Source of the DNA: JACKAN01 sp964502735
GTDB lineage: Bacteria; Bdellovibrionota; Bdellovibrionia; Bdellovibrionales; UBA1609
Direction of reading: 5' to 3'
DNA: 58,390 bases
NCBI GenBank assembly: GCA_964502735.1
Contig: CAZCYD010000013.1
Location: forward strand, 1-58,390
Shown here: positions 43,629 through 51,502 of the stretch, one piece after another
Numbering within the stretch: position 1 is the first letter of the stretch
Layout of the letters: every line of letters begins with the position of its first letter
Position numbers and translations under genes: made by a program
The notes under the pieces: generated by a model
Database searches by the model: none
Told to the model about the DNA's origin: nothing
What the model saw: the letters and a program-made list of their open reading frames with translations, nothing else

Positions 43629-43901
43629 ATGAAAAAAAATATTTTAATACAAATTTTGGCCTTTAAAATGATCTTGGCTTCTAGCGTTTTCTCTTGGGCT
43701 TCTGTAGAGACCCAAAAAATTGACTTTACACATAAAATTAAAACAGCAAGGAGTGATGAGCGAAATCTGTTGAAGGCCTTTCAAGCCGAACTCCAATCTG
43801 AAGCTCCGCACACACTAGAACAAGAAGAAGTTATAGAGTTCTTAAATTCTGAGATTCGTTGGAAAGCTCCTGAGCACAACGCAAAAAACTCTAATTTTTA
43901 A
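43629..43901 (+). CDS. Small exported protein
   Basis: 90-aa protein with a signal peptide (MKKNILIQILAFKMILASSVFSWA) and a short charged helical mature part (about 64 residues). The start at 43629 has RBS AGAGGAA; an upstream in-frame start at 43599 lacks one. A strong terminator follows 31 nt downstream, so it is probably a monocistronic gene. No family recognised. Confidence 0.6.
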   Translation: MKKNILIQILAFKMILASSVFSWASVETQKIDFTHKIKTARSDERNLLKAFQAELQSEAPHTLEQEEVIEFLNSEIRWKAPEHNAKNSNF

Positions 43902-43931
43902 TTTGACCCAACCCCCCCAACCCCCTTTTCT

Positions 43932-43959
43932 AGCCGATCAGCAATGGTCGGCTTTTTTT
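43932..43959 (+). terminator. Rho-independent terminator
   Basis: 8-bp stem AGCCGATC / GGTCGGCT (one G-U pair) with a 6-nt loop AGCAAT followed by seven T. Ends the small exported gene and isolates it from the response-regulator gene. Confidence 0.9.
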
Positions 43960-44024
43960 GCGAATTTCTGACTGTACCCTGCCCGATAAAAAAACTACAA
44001 TAGCAATATTAGGGGGCACCAGGC

Positions 44025-45389
44025 ATGGCAAAGATATTATTAATTGATGATGAAGATGAATTGAGAGAATTGGTGGCTCTTGGACTGCAATTTAAATTCA
44101 ATGTAGACATTACTGAAGCCTCTAGCGGTAATGAAGCTAGACAGATTTTGTCGGTCGACCGAGAGTTTGATCTTATAATTTGTGATTACTCTATGCCAAA
44201 TGGGAATGGCTCCGTTGTCCTGGACTACATTGAAGAACAACAAATCCAAATTCCTTTTCTTTTTTTTACGAGTTATTTTTCAAATCAAATTCCCAAAAAC
44301 GATCTCGATCGAGCCACTGCGTTAATTACAAAGCCTTGTTTAGATGGCAGTCTCGATCGCTATGTCGAGAGTCTTCTAGTTCAACCTAAATCGAACAAGT
44401 CTGCGTTGCCATTATCAGGCTATATAAGAATTAGAAAAAAATGGGTTTTGAGTTTAGACAAGGCCTATGCTGATTATCATCTTAAGCTCTCGGACAAGCA
44501 CTACGTTCTATTTATTAAAAACGGAGTGTCTGTACAAGATGAGGCCTTCGAAAGGTTGAGAAAAAAAGAAGATCAATTTATTTACGTTCAAAGCCAGGGA
44601 GTTGAAGTCCTTTTAGATGAAATTATAAAAAAAATCGGTGTTCAACCTGATAAGAAAACACCTCTGGACTGGCAAAGTGAAGTCAGTTGGATGTCAGAGA
44701 TCACTGAATTGACACACAAACTTCATACAAATTTAGGCTGGAGCAGAGAAGTTGAGGCTTTGACTCAAAAAAGCCTTGAACACGTCGAAAGGAAAATGCA
44801 AGAGTTGCCCGCTCTTCGTGATCTCTTGCAAAAACTGAAGAAACAAGAGCACCACAGACTTTATCATCATGTTACGGCTCTCACCTACATATCTATTGGT
44901 ATGTTAGTAGAATTCAAAGCATTAAAAAATTATGGCGATCAAGAATTGCAAAGTCTAGCTGCAGCAGCTCTTATACACGACATAGATCTGGATGAAAAAA
45001 CTTACGATCGTCGTAACGAGTTCAAAGAGGCTCTGCTTAAAAATAAGAAATTAGTGGATGAATCATTTTTGAAATACCAGGATCACTCTGAAATTGCTGC
45101 ACACGTTGCTGCCGCTTGGCAGGGGGTTTCAGAAGACGTGCAAAAAATTGTTCTTCAACACCACGAGAGGCCTGATGGAAATGGTTTTCCATTTAAAGTT
45201 AAAGGTAATGAAATTGCACCACTTAGTTGTGTCTTTATTCTCGCTCACGAGCTTACAGATTTTATTCTTGATGAAAAAAATCAAAGTTTTGATTTGGAGC
45301 CATTTTTTGAAAAGAACAGAGGTTTGTACAGTGAGGGGCTGTTTAGAGATCTTCTTGCCAACTTGCGCAATGCAGTGAGGAAATCCTAG
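44025..45389 (+). CDS. Response regulator with variant HD-GYP domain
   Basis: 454 aa. N-terminal receiver domain (residues ~1-120) with acidic pocket LLIDDEDE, phospho-acceptor Asp54 in LIICDYSMPNG, and Lys in ALITKPC. A middle domain (~130-260) is unassigned. The C-terminal HD-type domain shows YHHVTAL near residue 282, LIHDID near 315, DHSEIAAHVA near 350 and HHERPDGNGFP near 378. The last is the HHExxDGxGYP signature of c-di-GMP phosphodiesterases with Phe for Tyr. The usual HDIGK helix is HDIDLDE here, and other ligands may be altered, so catalysis is uncertain. An unconventional HD-GYP protein has been described from Bdellovibrio. RBS AGGGGG upstream. Confidence 0.82.
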   Translation: MAKILLIDDEDELRELVALGLQFKFNVDITEASSGNEARQILSVDREFDLIICDYSMPNGNGSVVLDYIEEQQIQIPFLFFTSYFSNQIPKNDLDRATALITKPCLDGSLDRYVESLLVQPKSNKSALPLSGYIRIRKKWVLSLDKAYADYHLKLSDKHYVLFIKNGVSVQDEAFERLRKKEDQFIYVQSQGVEVLLDEIIKKIGVQPDKKTPLDWQSEVSWMSEITELTHKLHTNLGWSREVEALTQKSLEHVERKMQELPALRDLLQKLKKQEHHRLYHHVTALTYISIGMLVEFKALKNYGDQELQSLAAAALIHDIDLDEKTYDRRNEFKEALLKNKKLVDESFLKYQDHSEIAAHVAAAWQGVSEDVQKIVLQHHERPDGNGFPFKVKGNEIAPLSCVFILAHELTDFILDEKNQSFDLEPFFEKNRGLYSEGLFRDLLANLRNAVRKS

Positions 45390-45477
45390 TTTCATTTGCG
45401 GAGTCTGCGAGAGTTGTTTAAGGATAAAACACAAATCTATTTGATGGAATGAGAACAGTAATTTAAAGGACTTGTAA

Positions 45478-45747
45478 ATGTCTGATAATAAAAAAGACCT
45501 TGAAAGGTTAAAAGCCCTCCTTGAGAATAATCATGATTTCCCCACAACATACATGTTTAAATTTATAGTTCCTCAGAATAAAGAGGGTGAAATTCGAAAT
45601 ATTTTCCCCTACGAAAATATTCGGATGAACTTTTCCAAACGAGGAAAATACATTAGCATAACGGTAGAACTCTTTATGGAGTCTTCAGAAGCTGTTTTAC
45701 AAGTCTATGATGCTGCAAATAAAATTGAAGGTTTAATCGCTTTATAA
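45478..45747 (+). CDS. DUF493/YbeD-like protein
   Basis: 89-aa protein with the YbeD arrangement: FPTTYMFKFIVPQN, an edge strand ending KYISITVELFMESSEAVLQVYDAANKIEGL. YbeD has an ACT-like fold and no clearly settled role. Its 3' end overlaps the convergent recombinase gene by 6 nt. Confidence 0.75.
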   Translation: MSDNKKDLERLKALLENNHDFPTTYMFKFIVPQNKEGEIRNIFPYENIRMNFSKRGKYISITVELFMESSEAVLQVYDAANKIEGLIAL

Positions 45748-46269
45748 AATGAGCCTTCTCATCTCTTGCTGTGTATAGATATAATCGGCATAGACCATTG
45801 TGTTGGTGATATTTCTATGTCCTAAAGCCACTTGTATAAGTCTTAGATCCTTTGTTTTCTTGTATAATCGAATCGCAAACGTGTGCCTCAAGGAGTGAAA
45901 CTTTTTATGCACAGGCCTATACAAATGCCAGACTTGTAGCAATCGATTGTAGGTTATTGGGAAAAGAAGCCCCTCTTTTGGGGTCAACTTTAAGCACTCT
46001 TTAAATAGCCAAGGGGGGAGGGGAATCTCCCGGTCGTTACTGCCTTTTAAGCCACGAATAAGCACAACTTCATCGTATATATCAAGGTCATCGACCCTTA
46101 TATTGAGGATTTCTTGTGCTCTAGCTCCTGTATGGAGGGCGAGATAAATTAAAACGCAATTCCTTTTATCTTTATGTAAATAGGACTTAAGAATATGCAA
46201 AAGTCTGTCATACTCCGGGTCTAATAAATATTTATTTTTATTGAGAGTGTATCTAATACTTTTTGACAT
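45742..46269 (-). CDS. Tyrosine recombinase, catalytic domain only
   Basis: 175-aa phage-integrase-family protein. All catalytic residues are visible: Arg50 (HTGARAQEIL), Lys75 (GLKGSND), His125/Arg128 (HSLRHTFA), His151 (LGHRNITNT) and the nucleophile Tyr160 (MVYADY). The usual N-terminal core-binding domain (~100 aa) is missing; FimB/FimE and some Xer-like proteins are similarly short (~200 aa), so it can be a functional small recombinase rather than a fragment. RBS AGGGAG is ~11 nt upstream. Directly upstream lies an AT-rich region with dyads that could be its target or operator. Likely horizontally acquired. Confidence 0.88.
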   Translation of the reverse strand: MSKSIRYTLNKNKYLLDPEYDRLLHILKSYLHKDKRNCVLIYLALHTGARAQEILNIRVDDLDIYDEVVLIRGLKGSNDREIPLPPWLFKECLKLTPKEGLLFPITYNRLLQVWHLYRPVHKKFHSLRHTFAIRLYKKTKDLRLIQVALGHRNITNTMVYADYIYTQQEMRRLIL

Positions 46270-46313
46270 GTTGCATATATCTCCCTAGTTGAGAAAAGCT
46301 TCTGCAAAAATCG

Positions 46314-46328
46314 TAATGCTAAGCATTA
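46314..46328. repeat. 15-bp perfect palindrome upstream of the recombinase gene
   Basis: TAATGCT-A-AGCATTA, 7-bp perfect arms around one base, 45 nt upstream of the recombinase start codon. Suitable as an operator half-site pair. Confidence 0.6.
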
Positions 46329-46405
46329 TTTCTGTATAAACTGCGCAATATAAAAATATAACACCAAAAAAATACATTAAAATCAATTTATTTCAATATG
46401 TTAGC

Positions 46406-46433
46406 ACTATGTATTATAACTATAACACATAGT
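46406..46433. promoter_or_regulatory. 28-bp dyad: candidate operator or recombination core site
   Basis: ACTATGTATTATA (46406-46418), AC, TATAACACATAGT (46421-46433). The arms are inverse copies with one mismatch. Read as 11-6-11, it has the geometry of tyrosine-recombinase core sites such as dif; it may equally be an operator of the HTH protein. Position between both genes fits either. Confidence 0.5.
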
Positions 46434-46534
46434 CGAAAATGAAAAATAACTATATGAGACATGGGTTAACTTAAAGTGTGAATTTAATGGTGGGCATATA
46501 AAGAGATGACAAAGGCAAAATTGTTATTTACATT

Positions 46535-46571
46535 CATAAATATTGTGAAATACATCATATATATTGTGAAA
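46535..46571 (+). repeat. Two 16-bp direct repeats spaced exactly 21 bp
   Basis: 46535-46550 and 46556-46571 match in 15 of 16 positions and share TATTGTGAAA. A 21-bp period puts both on the same DNA face, as for paired operator or iteron sites, ~130-160 nt upstream of the HTH gene. Confidence 0.65.
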
Positions 46572-46591
46572 ATCAACTCTTATATTGCGCT

Positions 46592-46693
46592 ATGCCGCCA
46601 GTTGTCATGAAGAAAAAAGTGGGGAGAAAATTGGATCAAGAAAACCCAGTAAAAAGGCCTATGGAAATATTTGTACGAAATAGAGGGGAGTAG
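46592..46693 (+). CDS. Possible small basic peptide upstream of the HTH gene
   Basis: 33 codons from ATG 46592 (or 28 from ATG 46607), with KKKVGRKLDQENPVKRP near the start, ending 7 nt before the HTH gene ATG. Neither ATG has a strong RBS. The basic N-terminus recalls the start of small DNA-binding proteins, but there is no room for a full ribbon-helix-helix domain. Could be a leader peptide or a remnant. Confidence 0.25.
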   Translation: MPPVVMKKKVGRKLDQENPVKRPMEIFVRNRGE

Positions 46694-46700
46694 AGGAGTT

Positions 46701-47303
46701 ATGGAAATCATCGAAAAAAATCACAGCGAGTTAAAAGCTCGATCTGAGATCAGAAATAAGTCTGAACAACATCAAGAAATAAACAGTCGCGAAATGGCTG
46801 CGAGCAGGGATGACTCTTTGGCTTCAAATGAAAGGCAAAAAACTGCACTTAGAATTAAGTACGAGGCCGAAGCCTCAATTATTAAAAAAAAAATAGGGGA
46901 TCTTGAAGGTATCCGCAAACAATTGGGACTCAGCCAAAGAAAAATGTGCCAACTTTTAATGGTTGACCCATCAGCCTGGTCTCGATGGACTAAGGGTGGA
47001 GGGCAAGTCCCCCCTCATATTTACAGGGCCCTTCAATGGTACTTTGCATTAATTGAAAAGTCTCCGGAATGGCATCCTTTAAATACTTATCTGGGCGCTT
47101 TTCGCCCTCCGACGTCAAAAGCCGAGAACAAAGCTGAGCATTTGGAAGAAAACTTTCAACATTTGGAGCGGCAGTTCCGCAACACTCTCCATCACAATCA
47201 ACAGTTTATGAATGAAGTTATGAAGCAAGCTCAGATCCATTGGGGGTGGAAAGTTCTGCTGGTGTTCAATTTAGTAGCAATCTTGGTGTCCTGGCTATTC
47301 TAG
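46701..47303 (+). CDS. Tail-anchored helix-turn-helix protein
   Basis: 200-aa protein. Residues ~1-65 are charged and probably coiled. A Cro/CI-type HTH covers about residues 66-115 (IRKQLGLSQRKMCQLLMVDP, then SAWSRWTKGGGQVPPHIYRA). A second helical stretch (~140-180) is followed by one membrane segment at the very C-terminus (about 183-200, WKVLLVFNLVAILVSWLF) with no residues after it. So the DNA-binding part would face the cytoplasm, held at the membrane. The start at 46701 is set by RBS GAGGAG. Divergent from the recombinase gene across the dyad-rich region. No known regulator family with this layout comes to mind. Confidence 0.75.
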   Translation: MEIIEKNHSELKARSEIRNKSEQHQEINSREMAASRDDSLASNERQKTALRIKYEAEASIIKKKIGDLEGIRKQLGLSQRKMCQLLMVDPSAWSRWTKGGGQVPPHIYRALQWYFALIEKSPEWHPLNTYLGAFRPPTSKAENKAEHLEENFQHLERQFRNTLHHNQQFMNEVMKQAQIHWGWKVLLVFNLVAILVSWLF

Positions 47304-47325
47304 GAGTCTCCTGCATTGACTAAAT

Positions 47326-47346
47326 ACTGAAAAGTACAGTTTTTTT
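47326..47346 (+). terminator. Weak terminator after the HTH gene
   Basis: Short 4-bp stem ACTG/CAGT with a 7-nt loop followed by seven T, 23 nt after the stop. The T tract is good, the stem minimal. Confidence 0.3.
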
Positions 47347-47424
47347 CTTGCTCATCCCCTTCTCCTTTTCTATTCTTCTCTGATTAAAACTCTCAGAAGC
47401 ACCACACAGTTAGGAGATTCATTT

Positions 47425-48546
47425 ATGTTAACTTTTGAATTAATCGAAAAGCATGGGGAACATGAAGAGGTCATTTTTTGCCACAATAAAGATGTTGGTC
47501 TAAAAGCTATTATCGCCATTCACAATACCGCATTAGGTCCAGCACTTGGCGGAACTCGAATGTGGAACTATGAGAGCGAAGAAGACGCCCTTGTAGATGT
47601 GCTTAGACTTTCCAAAGGAATGACTTACAAAGCCTCGGCTGCAGGATTGAACCTTGGTGGAGGAAAAGCTGTTATTATAGGCGATCCAAAAAAACAAAAA
47701 ACAGAAGCCCTATTCAGGGCGTTTGGCGCCTATGTCAATTCACTTCGCGGAAAGTACATTACGGCTGAGGATGTAGGAACTACCGTTAACGATATGGAAT
47801 ATGTCTTCATGGAAACTCCATACGTGACAGGAATTCCCAAGGCCTTTGGAGGATCTGGGGACCCCTCTCCCTACACTGCACACGGGGTGTTTATGGGTAT
47901 AAAAGCAGCTGTAAAAAAACAGTTGAATCTAGATGAATTGAAAGGCCTGAGGGTTGCGGTTCAAGGGCTTGGAAATGTTGGATATCATTTGGCAGAATTT
48001 CTTTACAAAGATGGGGCTGAGTTAATTTTAGCTGATATAGATAAAGAGAAGGTTCAAATTGCGGCGCAAAAATTTGATGCTAAAATTGTGAGTCCTGATG
48101 AAATAGTAACCAGTGAATGTGATGTTTTGGCACCTTGTGCCTTAGGTGCTGTCATCAATGACAACACAGTGGGAAAACTGAAGTGTAAAATTGTTGCAGG
48201 GGGAGCCAATAATCAACTTGCGGAGTCTCGTCATGGAGATGCCCTCAAAGAACTTGATATATTGTATGCCCCAGATTATGTGATTAATGCTGGTGGATTG
48301 ATGAATGTTTTTGTGGAGCTTGAAGGGTACTCTTCTGATCGTGCTTTTGAAAAAACGACCCAAGTCTACGACAACCTTATGAAGGTGTTTGAAATTGCAG
48401 AGAAAGAAGAGGTGGCTAACCACATTGCTGCAAATAAATTAGCCGAACAAAGAATTAGCATGATTGGACAACTGCGCACCCACCATCATGGTAGAACTGC
48501 TCGTCCATTCTCCACTCTCAAAGAAATGGTTTCAAGACAAAAGTAA
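47425..48546 (+). CDS. Leucine (Glu/Leu/Phe/Val-type) dehydrogenase
   Basis: 373-aa NAD-dependent amino-acid dehydrogenase, deaminating branched-chain amino acids. It contains GPALGGTRMW, GMTYKASAAGLNLGGGKAVI (substrate and catalytic lysines K69 and K81), ITAEDVGTTVNDME, the Rossmann motif VAVQGLGNVGYHLAEFL, and the GGANNQLAE block. Length and motifs fit leucine dehydrogenase better than the ~420-450-aa glutamate enzymes. RBS AGGAGA. Likely monocistronic or first in a run with the YfgM/BamB genes, which start 12 nt after its stop. Confidence 0.92.
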   Translation: MLTFELIEKHGEHEEVIFCHNKDVGLKAIIAIHNTALGPALGGTRMWNYESEEDALVDVLRLSKGMTYKASAAGLNLGGGKAVIIGDPKKQKTEALFRAFGAYVNSLRGKYITAEDVGTTVNDMEYVFMETPYVTGIPKAFGGSGDPSPYTAHGVFMGIKAAVKKQLNLDELKGLRVAVQGLGNVGYHLAEFLYKDGAELILADIDKEKVQIAAQKFDAKIVSPDEIVTSECDVLAPCALGAVINDNTVGKLKCKIVAGGANNQLAESRHGDALKELDILYAPDYVINAGGLMNVFVELEGYSSDRAFEKTTQVYDNLMKVFEIAEKEEVANHIAANKLAEQRISMIGQLRTHHHGRTARPFSTLKEMVSRQK

Positions 48547-48558
48547 GGATGGTGAAAT

Positions 48559-49290
48559 GTGGCTGAACAGATAACTAAAGAAGACCTTAAAAGATCTGAC
48601 CTTTTTATACAAATGACCGACAAAATTATTGAATGGCTAGAAAAAAATTGGAAATCCATTGGAGCCATTCTTTTAGCCATTCTCTTAGCTGGCGTGGCCT
48701 ATGTCGGTTACGATTTTAAAAGACACCACGACGAATCTTCGGCTCAAGCACAACTTTACTCATTAAAATTAGACGCCGAACGACTAGAAAATAGCTTCAA
48801 GGCACGAGAAGAGGTGAATAAAAGCGAGGAAGATTTCAATAAGCACTTTTCTACTCTTTTTACTAAGTATACAGATTTTTTTGCTAGTTATAGAAAAACT
48901 CAATCTGAAAAAATGGCCTATATTCAATTTTCTGATTTTCTTTCTCGACACAAGTACCTAGAGAGGGCAGAGGAAAAATTGACAAAAATTCTTTCCGAAA
49001 CAGAAAGGGAAAACTTTTATTATGGACTAATCAGTATGAAACTCTCTCAAGTTCAAATGGATAGAGAAAATTTTTCTGATGCCATTAGAACTCTAGAAAA
49101 GGTTTCAGGCCTTCCTGAACATAAACACGTTCACGCAGAAAGCCTCTTAAGAATTGGACTTTGCCATAAACAGCTTGAAGACCTTGAAAAGGCCAAGCAG
49201 TATTTTGAGCGTGTAAGTCGGGACTTTGCCGAAACTGAATCAGCAAGAAGCGCCAAACTTTTCTTGCGCTATTTGGCCGTAAAGGGATAA
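48559..49290 (+). CDS. YfgM-like membrane-anchored TPR protein
   Basis: 243 aa from a GTG start. A cytoplasmic N-terminus is followed by one membrane segment (about residues 33-51, SIGAILLAILLAGVAYVGY) and a periplasmic helical domain with TPR-like units (LERAEEKLTKILSE, NFSDAIRTLEKVSG, GLCHKQLEDLEKAKQYFERV). This is the YfgM layout, and yfgM-bamB is a conserved gene pair; in E. coli YfgM works with the SecYEG/PpiD chaperone network. bamB follows 4 nt later. Confidence 0.78.
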   Translation: MAEQITKEDLKRSDLFIQMTDKIIEWLEKNWKSIGAILLAILLAGVAYVGYDFKRHHDESSAQAQLYSLKLDAERLENSFKAREEVNKSEEDFNKHFSTLFTKYTDFFASYRKTQSEKMAYIQFSDFLSRHKYLERAEEKLTKILSETERENFYYGLISMKLSQVQMDRENFSDAIRTLEKVSGLPEHKHVHAESLLRIGLCHKQLEDLEKAKQYFERVSRDFAETESARSAKLFLRYLAVKG

Positions 49291-49294
49291 GACA

Positions 49295-50464
49295 TTGAAG
49301 CATTTACTCCTGTTACTGGTGTTACCAGTTATAATACCAGTTCTAAATGGCTGCGCGGCCTTAGAGTCAAAAATTGGACGAAATGTGCAACCCAAAACCT
49401 TTTCGATCGATAAACTTTGGGTGCGTAGCACTTTACAGTCTGACTTTTATGGTTTTCGCCGCCCGCATAGAATGTCTCCTATTATTTATGGAAATTATTT
49501 AATTCAGGGAAATGGCATAGATGGAATTGGAGCCTATCAAGCAAAAACCGGTCATCAAAAATGGTTTCTACCTATTCCTGGAGGAGTTGAGGCGGGGGCC
49601 GCCATCAATAAAGACCGCATTTTTGCAGGAGGTTCTGACGGCTTTTTTTATTCAATAAATGCGCAGACGGGCAGCGTAAACTGGAAAACCCCACTGCAGG
49701 TTGAAACACTTTCTGAACCTACATTTCACGAGAATATTATCTATTTTATTGCTGGAAATAACAGGTTCTATGCCCTTGAAGGTGATTCTGGTAAGATCTT
49801 ATGGTCCTATTCACGACAAGAAACCTCAAACCTCTCTATTCGAGGAGGCAGTCAGCCCACCATCTACAAAAACACAGCCTATATCGGATTTAGTGACGGC
49901 GTGCTCGTTGCTGTTGATATATCCAATGGAAAACCTAAATGGGAAAGATCTCTGAATAAAAATAAAAAATTTAGAGATATTGACTCCCGCCCTATGATCG
50001 AAAATGACAAGATCTACGTTACGGCTTTTGACGAGGGGCTTTCTTGCCTTGATGTCGAGACGGGTAAAGTTTTATGGCAACATGATCAAGGCGGATTTTC
50101 AGCTGTAACTCTGCACCAGGATCGAGTTTTCTATTCGACGACCGATGGTGAGATGCTTTCTTTAGATAAAACTTCAGGTAAAGTTTTATGGTCTTATCGA
50201 TTAAAGAATACCCTGGCTACTCAGCCAGAGATTTATAAGGGCCTTATTGTATTTGGCGAGTATGAGGGGGATATAGTTGCACTAGATGCTGAATCAGGCC
50301 GCCCAGTTGGAAAGTACTCAACTGGGCGTGGAGTTATGGGAAAACCCACAATTGATGGGAAGTCAGGTAATCTCTATTTTATTTCTGTAAATGCAAATTT
50401 ATACGCTCTTAAACTAGAATGGACACACACGGGTGACAAATGGCCTTGGGAAAAAGTTTTATAA
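49295..50464 (+). CDS. bamB: BamB-like outer-membrane assembly lipoprotein
   Basis: 389-aa lipoprotein from a TTG start (RBS AAGGG ~10 nt upstream). The lipobox is LNGCAAL. The body is a PQQ-type beta propeller with repeated blades: GAYQAKTGHQKW, YSINAQTGSVNW, YALEGDSGKILW, VAVDISNGKPKW, SCLDVETGKVLW, LSLDKTSGKVLW and VALDAESGRPVG. BamB helps BamA fold outer-membrane barrels. Placed directly after the YfgM-like gene. Its 3' end overlaps the next lipoprotein gene by 25 nt. Confidence 0.87.
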   Translation: MKHLLLLLVLPVIIPVLNGCAALESKIGRNVQPKTFSIDKLWVRSTLQSDFYGFRRPHRMSPIIYGNYLIQGNGIDGIGAYQAKTGHQKWFLPIPGGVEAGAAINKDRIFAGGSDGFFYSINAQTGSVNWKTPLQVETLSEPTFHENIIYFIAGNNRFYALEGDSGKILWSYSRQETSNLSIRGGSQPTIYKNTAYIGFSDGVLVAVDISNGKPKWERSLNKNKKFRDIDSRPMIENDKIYVTAFDEGLSCLDVETGKVLWQHDQGGFSAVTLHQDRVFYSTTDGEMLSLDKTSGKVLWSYRLKNTLATQPEIYKGLIVFGEYEGDIVALDAESGRPVGKYSTGRGVMGKPTIDGKSGNLYFISVNANLYALKLEWTHTGDKWPWEKVL

Positions 50465-50856
50465 TAATTGTATTGGCACTATTCGTTCTTAGCTGTGCCC
50501 AAGGACATTGTCGTCGAATAGAAAAAGAGCAGGAAAAACAAACGGCTATTCAGGCGTCAGTAGAAAAGTCTAAGGATGGAGAAAATACCAGAAAAATGGA
50601 AATATATAAAAAAAGAGTTCTTGTGTTTAAATACGACCAAACTCTCCAATGTGAAAGCTGGAAAGGTATAAGTTTAGATAAAATGGAGAGAGAATTGGCT
50701 CCTATTGAAGTGTTATCAAAGGATAAAAAGCATGATGGTTTAGCGAGAATACAAGTGTGCGGTTCTCCAACGGGCTATGCTAATGTCTATGAAATCTATG
50801 AACAAGATTTGGAACAGGCTCTGGCCAAGGGGTTTAAGTTGTGGAAACTTCACTAG
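50440..50856 (+). CDS. Small lipoprotein
   Basis: 138-aa predicted lipoprotein with a signal ending FVLSCAQ (Cys ~19). The mature chain has a charged helix (residues ~26-60) and a C-terminal alpha/beta part with two cysteines (LQCESW, IQVCGSP) that may be bonded. The start lies inside bamB (25-nt overlap), and the end overlaps apt by 16 nt, so it is translated within the bamB transcript. Family not recognised. Confidence 0.7.
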   Translation: MALGKSFIIIVLALFVLSCAQGHCRRIEKEQEKQTAIQASVEKSKDGENTRKMEIYKKRVLVFKYDQTLQCESWKGISLDKMERELAPIEVLSKDKKHDGLARIQVCGSPTGYANVYEIYEQDLEQALAKGFKLWKLH

Positions 50857-51380
50857 ATTACGATCTAACAATAAAAAAAATAAGAGAGAACATAAAAGAT
50901 GTTCCAGACTTTCCCCAGCCCGGCATCTTGTTTAAGGATATAACTCCTGTATTAAAAAATGGACCTTTATACCGAGATTTGATCCATCTGTTTGCTATGT
51001 CAATACCATCTGAAGTTACTCAAGTTTTGGCTATAGAGTCTCGAGGCTTTATTTTTGGTTCCGCAATAGCCCATCACCTTGGAGTGGGTTTGGTGCTTGT
51101 CAGAAAAAAGGGGAAACTCCCAAGATCTACAATCCAACACACTTACAGCTTGGAATATGGACAAGACACTTTAGAGATTCATGAGGAAGACATTAATAGC
51201 GCAGACCGCGTTGTAATTATCGATGATGTTCTAGCTACTGGAGGAACAGCAAAAGCTGTTGAAGACCTTTGCTCCAAAGTTGGGGCGCAGGTTTTGGGTC
51301 ATAGATTTTTAATTGAAATTGCATTTTTAGAGGGGCGAAAAAAATTATCCTCTCCATCGAAATCTTTTATATCTTATTAA
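50841..51380 (+). CDS. apt: Adenine phosphoribosyltransferase
   Basis: 179-aa purine-salvage enzyme forming AMP from adenine and PRPP. It shows VPDFPQPGILFKDITPVL, IESRGFIFGSAIAHHLG, VLVRKKGKLPR and the PRPP loop VVIIDDVLATGGTAKA. GTG start with AAGGGG upstream. The C-terminus GRKKLSSPSKSFISY is slightly longer than usual. Overlaps the preceding lipoprotein gene by 16 nt. Confidence 0.93.
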   Translation: METSLDYDLTIKKIRENIKDVPDFPQPGILFKDITPVLKNGPLYRDLIHLFAMSIPSEVTQVLAIESRGFIFGSAIAHHLGVGLVLVRKKGKLPRSTIQHTYSLEYGQDTLEIHEEDINSADRVVIIDDVLATGGTAKAVEDLCSKVGAQVLGHRFLIEIAFLEGRKKLSSPSKSFISY

Positions 51381-51502
51381 CCCAAATTCACGGATGAAAT
51401 GCGTCAAGATTTTCTCAAAGCCTTTGGGTGATTGTCACCAACTCTTAGAATCTGGGATCGCAGCCATATCATTTACTGTTCTTTAGATGAAAATGAGGTT
51501 TC

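Larger units (their letters stand above)
46270..46700. other. AT-rich intergenic region with several symmetric elements
   Basis: 431 nt between the divergent recombinase and HTH genes, clearly richer in A/T than the flanking genes. It holds a 15-bp palindrome (46314-46328), a 28-bp dyad (46406-46433), a pair of 16-bp direct repeats (46535-46571) and a possible small reading frame (46592-46693). I found no good sigma-70 promoter pair. Confidence 0.7.

Noticed and set aside
51380..51429. ACCCAAA / TTTGGGT inverted repeat after apt
   Set aside because: 36-nt loop and no T tract; unlikely to act as a terminator.
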